Origin: Streptomyces deccanensis
GTDB taxonomy: Bacteria; Actinomycetota; Actinomycetes; Streptomycetales; Streptomycetaceae
DNA: 64,000 nt
Assembly: GCF_022385335.1 (NCBI RefSeq)
Contig: NZ_CP092431.1
Coordinates: 310,001 to 374,000 of the forward strand
Direction of reading: 5' to 3'
Notes under the pieces: generated by a model
Told to the model about the DNA's origin: nothing
Database searches by the model: none
Seen by the model: the letters and a program-made list of their open reading frames with translations, nothing else
Position numbers and translations under genes: made by a program
In this document: piece by piece, positions 16,816 to 26,240 of the stretch
Layout: each line of letters starts with the position of its first letter
Numbering within the stretch: position 1 is the stretch's first letter

Positions 16816-18258
16816 TTGCGCGCACGTACCCTGCCGGTGGCCACGGTCGCCGCCCTCGCCCTGGCCGTCACCGGGCTCGGCGCGCCCTCGGCCGGCGCGG
16901 CGCCCTCCGGTCTCGCGGACGACTTCAACGGCGACGGCTACCGCGATCTCGCCATCGGCACGCCCAAGGCGAGCGGCGGCACGGTCACCGTCCTCTTCGG
17001 CTCCTCCTCCGGCGTCAGCCGGACCCGGTTCGTGAACGTCACCCAGAACACCCCGGGCGTGCCGGGCGCCTCGGAGAGCGTGGACAGGTTCGGCGAGAAC
17101 GTCACCAGCGGCGACGTGAACCACGACGGCTACGCCGACCTGATCGTCGGCGCGCCCGGCGAGGAGGTCACCGGCAAGCCGCGCGGCTCCGTGACGATCG
17201 TCTGGGGCGGCGCGAAGCCGTTCACCTCGGGCGGCATAGCCCTCACCGCGCCGACCGCCGAGGCAGCCGGCTTCGGCGAGGGCGCGGCCTTCGCCGACCT
17301 CGACGGGGACGGCACCGCCCAGCTGGCCGTCGTCGGCACCGACACGTTCTGGTGGTACGGCGACGGGGGGCCCACGCAGGACGGCGCCATCGCCCCCGAG
17401 TTCGACTTCCTGCCGGACGGCGTGCGCCTCGACGGCATCGTGGCCGGCCACTTCTCCTCCACGGACGGCGGCAACGGCTACGAGTACGTCCTGCACGGCA
17501 GCCGCACCGAGCCCGACGGCACCCCCGCCCCCGGCTACATCGGCGTACTGCGCGGCGGGCCCGGCGACATCGGCTCCGCGCACACGGTCCTGAGCGACGA
17601 CGGGACGACCGGCTCGGCGGCATGGTGGTCGTCGGCCGTCGCGACGGGCGACATCGACGGCGACGGGTACGAGGACCTGGTCGTCGCCGACTCCGCGGGC
17701 GTCAAGGGCGGTTCGTTCACGGTGCGGTACGGGTCGGCGTCCGGGCTGCCCCTCAAGGGCCGCACGTACCACCAGGACAGCCCCGGGGTCCCCGGCACCG
17801 ACGAGGCCTACGACGCCTTCGGTTCGGCGCTCGCCCTGGGCGACGTGACCGGCGACGGCCGTGCGGACCTCGCGATCGGCGCCCCCGGCGAGGGGGTCGA
17901 CGGCAAGCGCACCGTGGGCAACGTCGTCCTGCTCAAGGGGAGTTCGAGCGGCCTGACCACGACCGGCGCCCAGTCCTTCCACCAGGCGACGGCGGGTGTA
18001 CCGGGTGCCGCGGAGGCCGGCGACCACTTCGGCTCCTCGCTGCGCCTGCGCGACATCAACGGCAACGGCAAGGCCGACCTCGCGATCGGCGCGTACGGCG
18101 AGGACGTCGTGCCGGACGGCTACGACGACGGGGCGGGATGGGTGCTGCGAGGCGCGGCCACCGGCCTCACGACCAGCTCGGCGACCTCCTTCAACGCGAC
18201 GGACTTCGGATACCCGGTGGTGGCGGGCCGGAAGTTCGCGAGCGTCCTCGCCCGCTGA
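16816..18258 (+). CDS. Secreted FG-GAP/integrin-alpha-like repeat protein
   Basis: About 480 residues from a TTG start with GGGAG 7 bases upstream. A signal peptide (LPVATVAALALAVTGLGAPSAGAA) leads into about seven FG-GAP blades. Each has a calcium loop of the form DFNGDGYRDLAIG, DVNHDGYADLIVG, DLDGDGTAQLAVV, DIDGDGYEDLVVA, DVTGDGRADLAIG or DINGNGKADLAIG, so it should fold as a seven-bladed, Ca-binding beta-propeller outside the cell. Such proteins are common in Streptomyces and are mostly of unknown role, perhaps adhesion. A clear terminator follows. Confidence 0.9.
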   Translation: MRARTLPVATVAALALAVTGLGAPSAGAAPSGLADDFNGDGYRDLAIGTPKASGGTVTVLFGSSSGVSRTRFVNVTQNTPGVPGASESVDRFGENVTSGDVNHDGYADLIVGAPGEEVTGKPRGSVTIVWGGAKPFTSGGIALTAPTAEAAGFGEGAAFADLDGDGTAQLAVVGTDTFWWYGDGGPTQDGAIAPEFDFLPDGVRLDGIVAGHFSSTDGGNGYEYVLHGSRTEPDGTPAPGYIGVLRGGPGDIGSAHTVLSDDGTTGSAAWWSSAVATGDIDGDGYEDLVVADSAGVKGGSFTVRYGSASGLPLKGRTYHQDSPGVPGTDEAYDAFGSALALGDVTGDGRADLAIGAPGEGVDGKRTVGNVVLLKGSSSGLTTTGAQSFHQATAGVPGAAEAGDHFGSSLRLRDINGNGKADLAIGAYGEDVVPDGYDDGAGWVLRGAATGLTTSSATSFNATDFGYPVVAGRKFASVLAR

Positions 18259-18267
18259 GGCCACCGT

Positions 18268-18290
18268 GCCGCCCCGCGCGCCGGGGCGGC
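18268..18290. terminator. Bidirectional hairpin terminator
   Basis: GCCGCCCCG (18268-18276), a 5-nt loop, and CGGGGCGGC (18282-18290) make a perfect 9-bp GC stem between the convergent FG-GAP gene and methyltransferase gene. There is no U-tract, as is usual in Streptomyces. Confidence 0.75.
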
Positions 18291-18306
18291 GACACCATCG
18301 AGCGAC

Positions 18307-18936
18307 TCACGTGGTGGAGCGGGAGTGCACGCTGACGGCGTAGCCGCAGCCGTCGTCGTAGGGGTCGCCGCTCCAGGTCGCGTAGCGCTGACGAAGCGTC
18401 AGTCCTGCCTGGGCGCACCAGTGGTCGAACTCCGGGAGGGTCACCGTCGGTTCCGGCAGCGGCAGGTGGGCCGCGTCCAGGCCCATGCCGGTGACCAGCA
18501 GTCCGCCCGGTCGCAGTACGGCGGCCAACTGCCGGACGACCGCCGCCTCGGTGCCGGGCGCCAGCAGCGGGACGACGTTCCCGGCGGCGATCGCCAGGTC
18601 GTAGTCCGGTTCCAGGCAGAGGGTGTCCAGCCGGGCGAGGTCGCCGAGGAGCCACTCCTGTGCGGGAGCCTCCCGGCGGGCGACGGCGAGCATCGAGGCG
18701 TCGATGTCCACGCCGGTGCAGGTGTGGCCCAGTTCGGCGAGCCGAATCGCGATCCGGCCGGTGCCGCAGCCGGCGTCGAGCACGCGGGCGGCGGGCCGCG
18801 CCAGCAGCGCCGCGCAGAAATCGGCCTCGCCATGGACGTCGTGGCCCGACGCGGCGAGTCGCGCGAAGCGCCGGGCGTACTCCTCTCCGGCCTGTCCGCC
18901 GGTCAGTTCGGCCCAGCGATCGCGATCTCCGGTCAT
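18307..18936 (-). CDS. Class I SAM-dependent methyltransferase
   Basis: About 209 residues. Motif I VLDAGCGTGRIAIRLAELGH, motif II GVDIDASML, and LLGDLARLD with AIAAGNVVPLL form the SAM pocket; the C-terminal VLRPGGLLVTGM is motif VI. Small-molecule methyltransferases of this shape are common and the substrate is not readable. GGAAGG precedes the ATG at 18936 with 8-base spacing; longer frames upstream lack a ribosome site. It stands alone, convergent with the FG-GAP gene. Confidence 0.88.
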   Translation of the reverse strand: MTGDRDRWAELTGGQAGEEYARRFARLAASGHDVHGEADFCAALLARPAARVLDAGCGTGRIAIRLAELGHTCTGVDIDASMLAVARREAPAQEWLLGDLARLDTLCLEPDYDLAIAAGNVVPLLAPGTEAAVVRQLAAVLRPGGLLVTGMGLDAAHLPLPEPTVTLPEFDHWCAQAGLTLRQRYATWSGDPYDDGCGYAVSVHSRSTT

Positions 18937-19111
18937 GTTCCACGCCTTCCGGTCAGGCTCCACCCCACGGATCTTATAGGTGGGGGCCACCCGGTCCGGC
19001 AACACGGTGACCGTCAGTGACGGAGGTGACGCCGGCACGGACACCTGCACGGGAGACACCAACGACCTGAAGGACAGCTGCGAGAGGTGACCGCCCCTCC
19101 ACCTCGAACAG

Positions 19112-20479
19112 TCACGGCATCACGGGAGCGAGTTTCGCGCGGAACTGGCGCAGGACGGCCGGCTGTTCGGTGATGCGGAGGCCTTGGATGCGAGGGGCGT
19201 CGCGGACCGTGCGGGCCAGCGTCCGGCCGATGTGGTCGAAGTGGCCGCGGGTGTAGGTCCGGCGGGGGACGGCCAGTCGCAGCAACTCGTACGGGGCACT
19301 GGTGAGGGGCGTGCCGTCCTCGTCCTCGGTGCCCAGGTAGAGGGAGCCGAGTTCGACGGAACGGATGCCGCCCTCCAGGTACAACTGGCACGCCAGTGCC
19401 TGGCCGGGGAAGTGGTGCGGCGGGATGTGCGGCAGCAGACGGCCGGCGTTGAGGTAGAGCGCGTGGAGCCCGGGCGGCTCGACGATGTCGACGCCCGCCG
19501 ACCGCACCACGTCCGCCAGATAGGCGGTGTCGTCGGCCCGGGCGTGGAGATACCCCGGGTCGGTGACCTCGCGCAGGCCCTGGGCGACCATGTCCAGGTC
19601 GCGGCCCGCCAGTCCGCCGTAGGTGGGGAAGCCCTCGGTGGCGATGAGCAGCAGTTCGCAGCGCCGGGCCAGAGCGCTGTCACGCAGCCCCAGGAAGCCG
19701 CCGATGTGGGCGATGCCGTCCTTCTTCGCGCTCATCGTGCAGCCGTCGGCGAGCCGGAAGGCCTCCTCGGCGACCTGCCGGGGGCTGTGGTCGCGGTAGC
19801 CGGGCTCGCGCCGGGTGACCAGCCAGGCGTTCTCCGCGAACCGTGCCGCGTCCAGGATCAGGGGCACGCCGTGCTCCCGGCAGAGCGCGGAGGTCAGGGT
19901 CAGGTTGGCCATGGACACCGGCTGGCCCCCGCCGCCGTTGTTGGTGAGCGTCATGATCACCGCGGCGACGCGGCCGCCGTCGGGCCCGTCCAGGACGGCC
20001 TTGAGGCGGGCCGTGTCGATGTTCCCCTTGAACGGCTCGGAACTGTCGAGGTCCGCGGCCTCCGGGCAGGGCAGGTCCCAGGCCTCTCCTCCGACCAGCG
20101 CGACGTTGGCCCGCAGGGTGTCGAAGTGCGTGTTGCTCAGGAAGATCTTGCCGGGGCCGAGGAGCGTCGAGGCCAGCAGCCGTTCGGCCGCGCGCCCTTG
20201 GTGCACCGGCAGGATGTGCGGGTATCCGGTGAGTTCCCGGACGGTGTCGTGGAAGCGGTGGAAGGAGCGCGAGCCCGCGTACGACTCGTCGCCGTCCATG
20301 GCGGCGGCCAGCTGGGCCGCGGACAGGGCTCCGGTGCCCGAGTCGGTGAGCAGGTCGATCGTGACCTCGTCGGCCCGCAGGTCGAAGAGGTTGTGGTGGA
20401 CGCGGGCGAGGGCGGCCTGACGCTGCTCCCGGGTGGTGACGGCGATCGGCTCGACGACCTTGATTCGGTACGGTTCCAC
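19112..20479 (-). CDS. tnaA: Tryptophanase (beta-eliminating lyase)
   Basis: About 455 residues from GTG 20479, with AAGGGAAG upstream. The tryptophanase/tyrosine phenol-lyase fold is clear: DLLTDSGTGALS, AGSRSFHRFHDTVRELTGYPHILPVHQGRAAERLL, LTNNGGGGQPVSMANL, LDAARFAENAWLV, and the PLP-lysine region TMSAKKDGIAHIGGFLG (K252/K253). The enzyme splits L-tryptophan to indole, pyruvate and ammonia. It lies 62 bp downstream of the aromatic prenyltransferase on the same strand, the pairing known from the Streptomyces IptA/IptB pathway to prenylated indoles. Tyrosine phenol-lyase activity is the less likely alternative. Confidence 0.9.
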   Translation of the reverse strand: MEPYRIKVVEPIAVTTREQRQAALARVHHNLFDLRADEVTIDLLTDSGTGALSAAQLAAAMDGDESYAGSRSFHRFHDTVRELTGYPHILPVHQGRAAERLLASTLLGPGKIFLSNTHFDTLRANVALVGGEAWDLPCPEAADLDSSEPFKGNIDTARLKAVLDGPDGGRVAAVIMTLTNNGGGGQPVSMANLTLTSALCREHGVPLILDAARFAENAWLVTRREPGYRDHSPRQVAEEAFRLADGCTMSAKKDGIAHIGGFLGLRDSALARRCELLLIATEGFPTYGGLAGRDLDMVAQGLREVTDPGYLHARADDTAYLADVVRSAGVDIVEPPGLHALYLNAGRLLPHIPPHHFPGQALACQLYLEGGIRSVELGSLYLGTEDEDGTPLTSAPYELLRLAVPRRTYTRGHFDHIGRTLARTVRDAPRIQGLRITEQPAVLRQFRAKLAPVMP

Positions 20480-20541
20480 GGTCGGTCTTCCCTTCGGGTG
20501 TGCGGGACGGGTGTGCGCCGGACGAGTGGCGGGGGCGGGGT

Positions 20542-21744
20542 TCAGTCGCCCTGCGGGGCGGTGTCCTGCCTTGGGGGCAGGACGCGGTACGCCTCGGACG
20601 AGAAGTAGGTGGTGATCCGGGGTGCCTGCCGCCCCGCCTGGACCAGGCTCAGATAGGAGAGGAGGCCGACGCCGGCGGTCAGGGGGCGGACGGTGAGCGC
20701 GGCGAGGGCGCGGTCGACCGGTTCGCCGGGCACGCCGTACCGGCGCAGGAGCCGTACGGCACGCTCGCGGGCCTCCGCGTCGTCGCGGACGTAGGCCCGG
20801 ACGGGCACATGGAGGCCGTGGCCGGTCGGGTGGTGGGTGTCCGCGCCGGTGAACGAGTAGCAGGAGACGAGCGGAAGCCGGTCGAAGGGACCGTCTCCGC
20901 CGACGAGGCGGCACAGGTCCGCGACCCGTTCCGGGCACGCCCCGGGCACCGCGCGCGCGGCGTCGGCCGCGGCGGCGGCCGTGGCGCCCGGGTGGACGAC
21001 GTAGACCTTCACCCGCGGCTCGGCCCAGGGGCCCACGTCCAGGGCGAAGAACATGAACCCGTGTCCCTCCGGTGAGCGGGCGGCCACATGGCGCCGCACG
21101 GGTTCGAAGGCGCGGGCGTGGCCGAGCCTCGTCATGGCCTCGGTGACGGTCTCCATGGCGCGCTCGCCGCCTCGGGCCCCCGGGTTCAGGTACAGCTTGA
21201 CTCCCGTCGGGCCGGTCGGCCGCAGTTCGAGGGCGCACCACAGGGTCAGCGGCCCGTGGGGCTCCGGCGGCAGGAACAGGTCGCTCAGGCGGGTCAGTTC
21301 TCCCAGTCCGAACCCCCACTGGGCCGCCAGGCGCCCCACCGCCGCCCATGCCGTGCGGGCGTTGTCCGGCAGCGACCGGGCGGCGAAGCCCGGGTCGACC
21401 AGCACCCGCAGGACGGGGGCGGCACCGGCGGGGAAGGTCAGGGAGAACTCCACCGGCGTGTGGTCGTCCGACACGAAGGAGGGGGAGGGCGGCGGGCCGT
21501 CCACGGGCAACGCGGCGGCCGGGCCCAGCAGTTCGGTCAGCACCCGCTGGTGTGCGGTCCGCTGCCACGCGCCGATGCCGGCCACGTCGCACAACCGTCC
21601 CAGCTGACCGGCGGTGAAGTGCCCCAGCCGGACCGGGGCGCGGCGGCGCGCGGTCCCGTCGACCGGGTCGGGCGCCGGGAGCGGCGGCGGGGTCGCCGCT
21701 CCCCCGCCGGGGCGGCCGGCGCGGTGTGGTGTGTAAGCGTTCAT
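20542..21744 (-). CDS. ABBA-fold indole/tryptophan prenyltransferase (DMATS-like)
   Basis: About 400 residues with a perfect AGGAGG site before the ATG. Features of bacterial indole prenyltransferases are visible: PVEFSLTFP, LRVLVDPG, LWCALELRPTGPTGVKLYLNPGARG, FMFFALDVGPWAEPRVKVYVVHPG and PLVSCYSFTG, then RITTYFSSEAYRV. The alternating K-x-Y and R-x-K-x-Y strands bind the allylic diphosphate. The enzyme should attach dimethylallyl to the ring of tryptophan; the position (C5, C6 or other) cannot be read. With the downstream tryptophanase, the likely product is a ring-prenylated indole. No flavin monooxygenase partner is adjacent, unlike the S. coelicolor and SN-593 clusters. Confidence 0.88.
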   Translation of the reverse strand: MNAYTPHRAGRPGGGAATPPPLPAPDPVDGTARRRAPVRLGHFTAGQLGRLCDVAGIGAWQRTAHQRVLTELLGPAAALPVDGPPPSPSFVSDDHTPVEFSLTFPAGAAPVLRVLVDPGFAARSLPDNARTAWAAVGRLAAQWGFGLGELTRLSDLFLPPEPHGPLTLWCALELRPTGPTGVKLYLNPGARGGERAMETVTEAMTRLGHARAFEPVRRHVAARSPEGHGFMFFALDVGPWAEPRVKVYVVHPGATAAAAADAARAVPGACPERVADLCRLVGGDGPFDRLPLVSCYSFTGADTHHPTGHGLHVPVRAYVRDDAEARERAVRLLRRYGVPGEPVDRALAALTVRPLTAGVGLLSYLSLVQAGRQAPRITTYFSSEAYRVLPPRQDTAPQGD

Positions 21745-21852
21745 GGGTCCTCCTGGAGCGGTGGTGGTCGTGGTCGAGGGCGCGGCGCCGCGCGGCGGCA
21801 CCGATCGGGCCCTCGGCGCGGGAGTCGACGCACCGTTTGTAGCCGCTGCGGG

Positions 21853-21899
21853 TTGTTCACGATCGGCGGGCTGGCGCTGAACAAACGCATGGTGAACAA
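21853..21899. promoter_or_regulatory. Three TGAACAA half-sites between divergent genes
   Basis: TTGTTCAC (21853-21860), TGAACAAA (21878-21885) and GTGAACAA (21892-21899) give one inverted and two direct copies of the same half-site within 47 bp. They lie between the prenyltransferase operon and the nSTAND gene. The first and third are exact reverse complements. Likely an operator region for one or both genes; the binding protein is unknown. Confidence 0.55.
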
Positions 21900-21930
21900 T
21901 CCCGAATGGCTCGGGGGAGGTGCGTTTCAG

Positions 21931-24819
21931 GTGCCACGGGGAGAACGCCCGCTGGAAGCGGAGAGCGGCCCGCTGCGGGATTTCGCCGCGCGTTTGCGGA
22001 AACTGCGGGAGCAGGCCGGAAGTCCGACCTATCGGGACCTCGCGCGGCGGGCGCACTATTCGATCGGGGCACTCTCCGCGGCCGCGGCGGGACGGCAGCT
22101 TCCCTCGCTGGCCGTCACCCTCGCCTACGTCCGCGCCTGCGGCGGTGACGTGCGGGAATGGGAGCTGATCTGGCGCAGGACGGCCGCCGAGTGCGCCGCC
22201 GGGAGCGTCACCCCGGCATCGGCGGCGGGGGAGGCCGAGGAAACACCGGCCGTCTCGCCCTATGTCGGTCTGGCCGCTTTCCGGCAGTCGGACGCCGACG
22301 CTTTCTTCGGCCGGGACGAACTGACCGGCAGACTTGTCGAACATCTGAACAGAAAAAGATTTCTCGTTCTGTTCGGGGCCTCGGGATCCGGGAAATCCTC
22401 GGTGCTGCGCGCCGGAGTGCTGCCCCGATTCACCGGCGAACCGGCCCTGGTATTCACCCCCGGCGCCCGCCCTCTGGAGGAGTGCGCGATCCATTTGGCG
22501 GCCCGCGCCCGCCTCACGCCGGGAGCCGTCGCGGACGAACTCGCCTCGGAGCCGCGTACGCTCCACCGCGTCGTACGCCAGATCCTGGCCCGCTCACCGG
22601 ATCCGGCCGGCGAACTCCTCGTCGTCGTGGACCAGTTCGAGGAGGTCTTCACCCTCTGCGCCGACGCGGAGGAACGTGACGCCTTCGTCTCCGCGCTCCT
22701 GCACGCCGCGCACACCCCCGACAGCCGCTGCCGTGTCGCACTGGCCGTACGGTCCGACTTCTACACGCACTGCACCCGGCTGCCCGCCCTCGTCGACGCC
22801 CTGGCCGAGGCCCACGTCCCCGTCGGTCCGATGACGCTCGACGAACTGCGGGCGGCGATCGTCCAGCCTGCCGCCCGCCTCCGGCTGACCGTCGAGGGCG
22901 CCCTCCTCGCCGCGCTCACCGCCGACGCCCACGGCCGGCCCGGGGCGCTCCCTCTGCTCTCGCACGCCCTGCTGGAGACCTGGCACCGCCGGCGGGGCAA
23001 CACCCTCACCCTCGCGGGATTCCAGGCCGCGGGCGGTTTCGAGGGCGCCCTCGCGCAGACCGCCGAAGCGTTCCACGCATCCCTGAACGAAGCCCAGCAG
23101 ACCCTCGCCCGACTGCTGTTCCTGCGTCTGATCGCCCTGGGCGAGGGCACCGAGGACACCAAACGCCGGGTGCCGCGCCACGAACTCGACGAGGGCCACG
23201 ACACGACGCTGGTGCTCGAACAAGCCACCCGGGCACGTCTGCTGACCGTCGACCGCGACCACGTCGAGATCGCCCACGAGGCCCTGATCCGCTGCTGGCC
23301 CCGTCTCGGTGGCTGGCTGGGCGAGAACCGCGACCGGCTGCGTCTGCACCGCGCGCTCACCGAGGCCACCGCCGTCTGGGAATCCCTGGACCGCGACCCC
23401 GACACCCTGTACCGGGGGCTGCGTCTGGCCGCCGCGAGGGACCTGCCGAAGGAGACGCTCACCGCCCGGGAACGCGCCTTCCTGGACGCGAGCGAGGCGG
23501 CGGAACAGGCACAGACGCGGCGCGCCCGCCACCGTATCCGGCGGCTGCGCCGCCTCGTCGCGGCGCTCGTCGTCCTGCTGCTGTGCGCGGCGACCGCCGT
23601 CGGCCACGCGCTGCGCTCGCAGCGGACCGTCACCGCGCAGCGCAACCATCTTCTCGCCCTCCAGGCCGTGGAGACCGCGACGGCCCTGCGGACCCGGGAC
23701 CGCTCTCTCGCCGTCCAACTCGCCCTCGCGGCCTACCGGTTGGAGGAGAACCGGGCCACCCGCAACGGCCTGCTCAGCGTCGCCCCGCACACGCTGGCCC
23801 GCCATGTCCACGCCCTGGCCGTCACCCCCGACGGCCGCAGGCTCGCCACCGCCCACGACGACGGCAGCCTGCGCATGTGGGACATGACCGACCCCCGCGA
23901 CCCCCGTCCCCTGGGCGCGTCCCACGGCCACCCCGACAGTGCCCACACCCTGGCCTTCGGTCCCGGCGGCGAGACACTGGCCGGTGTCGGTGAGGACGGC
24001 GTGATCCGGCTCTGGGACGTCACCGACGCCGGCCGACCGCACCTGCGGTCGACCACCCCGAGCCGACACGGCGACTTCGTCTTCTCCCTGGCGCTGAGCC
24101 CGGACGGCCGCACCCTCGCCACCGGCAGCTACGACGACACCGTCCGTCTGTGGCACGTCCGCGACCCGGCCCGTCCGCGCCTGCTGAAGGAACTGACCGG
24201 CCACGAAAGCAACGTCAAACCGGTCGCGTTCAGCCCCGACGGCGCCACCCTCGCCTCCGGCTCGGACGACCGCACGGTCCGCCTGTGGGACGTCACCGAC
24301 CCGCGCCACGCCTCCACGACCGCCGTGCTCCGCGACCATGACGACTTCGTCGTCGGGCTCGCCTTCAGCCGGGACGGCCGCACCCTCGTCTCCGGCAGCG
24401 ACGACCGCACGGCACGCCTGTGGGACGTCGGCGATCCGCGCCACCACCGCAGGCTCGGCCGGCTCCACGCCCACACCGGCATGATCGGCTACGTGGAGTT
24501 CACCCCGGACGGCCACGAGGTGATCACGGCCGGCCAGGACGGCACCGTACGCCTGTGGAGCGCGACCGACCGCTCACGTCCCACCGAACGCGCCCTGCTG
24601 ACCGGTCTCTCCGGCGGCCTCGCGATCGTCCTGCCGCTGGCGGCCCCCGACACCGTCGCGACCCTCAGCAACGACCACACGATCGAGATCTGGAACACCG
24701 ACGTCGCCCGGGTACTCGCCCACGCCTGCGCCCACGTCCGCACCCCCCTCACCGCCGCCCGGTGGACCCGTCACTTCCCCGGCCTCGACCACCGCCCGCC
24801 CTGCCCCCACCACGACTGA
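21931..24819 (+). CDS. HTH-nSTAND NTPase-WD40 protein
   Basis: About 962 residues. An N-terminal XRE-like HTH (LRDFAARLRKLREQAGSPTYRDLARRAHYS, then LPSLAVTLAYVRACGGD) is followed by an nSTAND NTPase with Walker A GASGSGKSS near 149-157 and Walker B LLVVVDQFEE. A transmembrane segment lies near 540-562, then about seven WD40 repeats (LASGSDDRTVRLWDV type). GTG 21931 has GGGGGAGG upstream and begins like other members of the family; ATG 21889 is the alternative, but it would translate through the half-site cluster. STAND proteins are ATP-driven switches. It may sense and control the divergent prenyl-indole operon, which is inference. Confidence 0.85.
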   Translation: MPRGERPLEAESGPLRDFAARLRKLREQAGSPTYRDLARRAHYSIGALSAAAAGRQLPSLAVTLAYVRACGGDVREWELIWRRTAAECAAGSVTPASAAGEAEETPAVSPYVGLAAFRQSDADAFFGRDELTGRLVEHLNRKRFLVLFGASGSGKSSVLRAGVLPRFTGEPALVFTPGARPLEECAIHLAARARLTPGAVADELASEPRTLHRVVRQILARSPDPAGELLVVVDQFEEVFTLCADAEERDAFVSALLHAAHTPDSRCRVALAVRSDFYTHCTRLPALVDALAEAHVPVGPMTLDELRAAIVQPAARLRLTVEGALLAALTADAHGRPGALPLLSHALLETWHRRRGNTLTLAGFQAAGGFEGALAQTAEAFHASLNEAQQTLARLLFLRLIALGEGTEDTKRRVPRHELDEGHDTTLVLEQATRARLLTVDRDHVEIAHEALIRCWPRLGGWLGENRDRLRLHRALTEATAVWESLDRDPDTLYRGLRLAAARDLPKETLTARERAFLDASEAAEQAQTRRARHRIRRLRRLVAALVVLLLCAATAVGHALRSQRTVTAQRNHLLALQAVETATALRTRDRSLAVQLALAAYRLEENRATRNGLLSVAPHTLARHVHALAVTPDGRRLATAHDDGSLRMWDMTDPRDPRPLGASHGHPDSAHTLAFGPGGETLAGVGEDGVIRLWDVTDAGRPHLRSTTPSRHGDFVFSLALSPDGRTLATGSYDDTVRLWHVRDPARPRLLKELTGHESNVKPVAFSPDGATLASGSDDRTVRLWDVTDPRHASTTAVLRDHDDFVVGLAFSRDGRTLVSGSDDRTARLWDVGDPRHHRRLGRLHAHTGMIGYVEFTPDGHEVITAGQDGTVRLWSATDRSRPTERALLTGLSGGLAIVLPLAAPDTVATLSNDHTIEIWNTDVARVLAHACAHVRTPLTAARWTRHFPGLDHRPPCPHHD

Positions 24820-24845
24820 CGGCTACGCATACGGATTCGGCGAGG

Positions 24846-26045
24846 TCAGAGGAAGTCGGCGAGCCCGGCCAGGAAGCGGTCCACGTCGTCGGTGGTGTTG
24901 TAGGGGGCCAGGCCCGCGCGCAGGGCGGGGGCTTCGAGTTTGAGCGCGGTGAAGGGCTCGTGGGCGTAGAACGACCCGGCCGGTGCCACCACACCGCGGG
25001 CGGCCAGGTGCGCCTGGGCCTCGCGGGCGTCACGGCCTTCCAGGGTCATCAGGAGGGTCGCCGTCCGGTCTGGCGCCTTCGAGTGGACGGTGACGGCGTC
25101 GCCCAAATGCTCCAGCCCCTCCTGCAGCCGTGCGCGCAGCGTCAGTTCGTGCGCGTGCAGGGAGTCCAGGGAGTGGGTGAGGCGCTCCCTGCGCGCGATC
25201 GCGGTGCCCGGGTCCAGCGCGGCGAGGAAGTCGACGGCGGCGGTGGCGCCCGCCAGGATCTCGTAGGGCAGTGTGCCGAACTCGAATCGCTCCGGCACCG
25301 TGTCGGGGGACGGTACGAGCTTGTCCGGGCGCACGGTTTCGAGGAACTCGGGCGCCGCCACGAGGACTCCGCAGTGCGGTCCGAGGAACTTGTACGGCGA
25401 GCAGACGAATACGTCGGCACCGAGGGCGGGGACGTCCACGAGGTGGTGCGCGGCGTAGTGGACACCGTCCACGAACACGAGGGCGCCGACGTCGTGCGCG
25501 CGGTCGGCGATCCGTCGCACGGGCGGCTTGGTACCCAGCACGTTCGAGGCCGCCGTGACCGCGACGAGACGGGTCCGGGACGTCAGGGCCCGCTCGTAGG
25601 AGTCGAGGTCGAGGTCCGTGGTGTCCGGGTCGATCTCGATCCAGCGGACCGTCACTCCGGCGCGCTCGGCGGCCTGGATCCAGGGGCGGACGTTGGCGTC
25701 GTGGTCGAGACGGCTGAGGACGATCTCGTCGCCCGGGTGCCAGGTCTTGGCCAGGTGGCGGGAGAAGTCGTACGTCAGCTGGGTGGCGCTGCGGCCGTGG
25801 ACGACGCCGTCGGCGGGCACCTGGAGGAGGTCGGCGTAGGCGGCGCGGAACTCCTCGACGGCGCGCTCGGCGTTGACTTCGGAGGGGCTGACGGTCCCCC
25901 GGTTGGACAGGGGGCCGGTCAGCGTCGCGACGATCGCGTCGGCGACGGGGCGGGGGGTCTGCGTTCCGCCGGGTCCGTCGAAGAAGGCGAGCCCCGAGTC
26001 GAGGGAGGGGAAGTGGGCCCGCAGCGCGGTGACGTCGATGGCCAT
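24846..26045 (-). CDS. PLP-dependent cysteine-desulfurase-like enzyme
   Basis: A 399-residue class V aminotransferase-fold protein: FFDGPGGTQTPRPV at the N-terminus, SATQLTYDFSRHLAKTW, DHDANVRPW, VDGVHYAAHHLVDV, and the PLP-lysine loop CSPYKFLGPHCGVLVA. The subgroup is annotated as cysteine desulfurase-like; the catalytic Cys loop of NifS/IscS is not evident, so desulfurase activity is doubtful. It converges with the nSTAND gene across 26 bp. No pathway partner is visible. Confidence 0.85.
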   Translation of the reverse strand: MAIDVTALRAHFPSLDSGLAFFDGPGGTQTPRPVADAIVATLTGPLSNRGTVSPSEVNAERAVEEFRAAYADLLQVPADGVVHGRSATQLTYDFSRHLAKTWHPGDEIVLSRLDHDANVRPWIQAAERAGVTVRWIEIDPDTTDLDLDSYERALTSRTRLVAVTAASNVLGTKPPVRRIADRAHDVGALVFVDGVHYAAHHLVDVPALGADVFVCSPYKFLGPHCGVLVAAPEFLETVRPDKLVPSPDTVPERFEFGTLPYEILAGATAAVDFLAALDPGTAIARRERLTHSLDSLHAHELTLRARLQEGLEHLGDAVTVHSKAPDRTATLLMTLEGRDAREAQAHLAARGVVAPAGSFYAHEPFTALKLEAPALRAGLAPYNTTDDVDRFLAGLADFL

Positions 26046-26240
26046 GCGCGGCCTTTCTCTCGGAACGGGTTGCCTGGCGTCCTTCCGCGGGGCGGATCGC
26101 CCGGCGTCGCGGTCCCCCTACCCTGACGCGCGCCGCCATGCACGTGCTCCGTCGCGGGAGACCGGATCATCGATGCCCCGTCCGCAGCTCGCCTCACGGT
26201 CGCCGGAGGCGCTGTCGCTGCTGCCGCGTCGGGGCGCCGG

